Source of the DNA: JBHEMT01 sp046262435
GTDB taxonomy: Bacteria > Chloroflexota > Dormibacteria > Aeolococcales > Aeolococcaceae
Reading direction: 5' to 3'
Assembly (NCBI GenBank): GCA_046262435.1
Contig: JBHEMT010000061.1
Span: 1-21,978 of the forward strand
Length of the DNA: 21,978 bases
In this document: positions 21,798 to 21,978 of the stretch, one piece after another
How the letters are laid out: the number at the start of each line of letters is the position of its first letter
How positions within the stretch are numbered: position 1 is the first letter of the stretch
Notes under the pieces: model-generated
The model's database searches: none
What the model saw: only the letters and a program-made list of their open reading frames with translations
What the model was told of the DNA's origin: nothing
Position numbers and translations under genes: made by a program

Positions 21798-21833
21798 GAC
21801 CCGTCCCGGCCCCCCGGAGGCCGCGGCCGGGTC
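21798..21833. terminator. Terminator at the end of hppD-hmgA
   Basis: GACCCG (21798-21803) pairs with CGGGTC (21828-21833), and inside it CGGCC (21807-21811) pairs with GGCCG (21819-21823), giving a GC-rich two-part stem. It starts 10 bases after the hmgA stop and overlaps the stop codon of the opposing gene, so it may serve both directions. No T-run. Confidence 0.5.
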
Positions 21834-21978
21834 AGCGCAGCAGCAGGTTCAAGTTCCCGCAGACCACGCTGGTGAAGAGCAGGCACCCCGCCACCAGCAC
21901 TGCGACTGCCAACGTTCGGGACAACCTGGCGAGCAGCCCGGTGCAGGTGACCACCACGAGCACCGCGGCCATCTTGAC
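21832..21978 (-). CDS. C-terminus of a membrane protein (partial)
   Basis: The last 48 codons of a minus-strand gene whose start lies beyond the window edge. The readable part ends at a TGA (21832-21834) and contains two hydrophobic stretches, MAAVLVVVTCTGLLA and TLAVAVLVAGCLLFTSVVCGNLNLLL, joined by a short RLSR loop. This fits the end of a small or polytopic membrane protein. Third positions are almost all G or C, as in the neighbouring genes. No family can be named from this fragment. Confidence 0.5.
   Translation of the reverse strand, partial: VKMAAVLVVVTCTGLLARLSRTLAVAVLVAGCLLFTSVVCGNLNLLLR

Noticed and set aside
1..21978. tRNA or rRNA genes, CRISPR arrays, prophage genes or defence modules
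   Set aside because: No cloverleaf, regularly spaced repeats, or phage or nuclease motifs were recognised on either strand.

Overview
The window is about 22 kb of very GC-rich (roughly 70 %) bacterial chromosome with dense genes on both strands, many GTG starts and strong G/C preference at third codon positions. The Gram-positive-type LexA box (GAAC-N4-GTTC), the imuA'/imuB/DUF6504 cassette and the general style fit Actinomycetota or a related high-GC lineage such as Dormibacterota/Chloroflexota. No rRNA or other marker gene is present to settle this. Most of the window reads as ordinary chromosomal gene content. The exception is the first ~530 bases, which look like a decayed small mobile element.

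Layout. 1-684: no intact gene. It holds three copies of a ~16-19 bp motif arranged like terminal inverted repeats around a ~475 bp element, a decayed minus-strand coding remnant ending in a hairpin, a good plus-strand sigma70-like promoter and a second strong hairpin. 685-4255 (minus): an aldo/keto reductase preceded by a LexA-controlled translesion cassette (imuA', imuB, DUF6504). The LexA box sits exactly in the spacer of the imuA' promoter. 4358-6995: an MBL-fold hydrolase (minus) divergent from an orphan NarL/FixJ response regulator and a polytopic membrane protein (plus). 7006-10471 (minus): a tightly packed run of a DUF6582-like small protein, a GH15 glycosidase and a type II NADH dehydrogenase. 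10578-13861: aldose 1-epimerase (plus), GNAT acetyltransferase and a small acidic protein (minus), and a Cof-type HAD phosphatase (plus).

13960-18825: a small four-helix membrane protein (plus), then a convergent zinc alcohol dehydrogenase (minus) behind a clear bidirectional terminator. Next comes a plus-strand three-gene run of atypical SDR (NDUFA9-like), patatin-like lipase and PlsC-like acyltransferase, which suggests membrane-lipid turnover. 18869-21787: an Lrp/AsnC regulator divergent from hppD-hmgA, the central steps of tyrosine/homogentisate catabolism, with an 11-bp perfect palindrome between them. The window ends in the C-terminus of a membrane protein on the minus strand.

No tRNA, rRNA, CRISPR array, phage module or defence system was found. 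The items most worth a second look are the mobile-element remnant with its possible adjacent small RNA, the LexA/promoter architecture, the Lrp palindrome and the small unclassified proteins. I see no convincing undescribed multi-gene system. All assignments come from reading the sequence and recalling family motifs; no database search was run.
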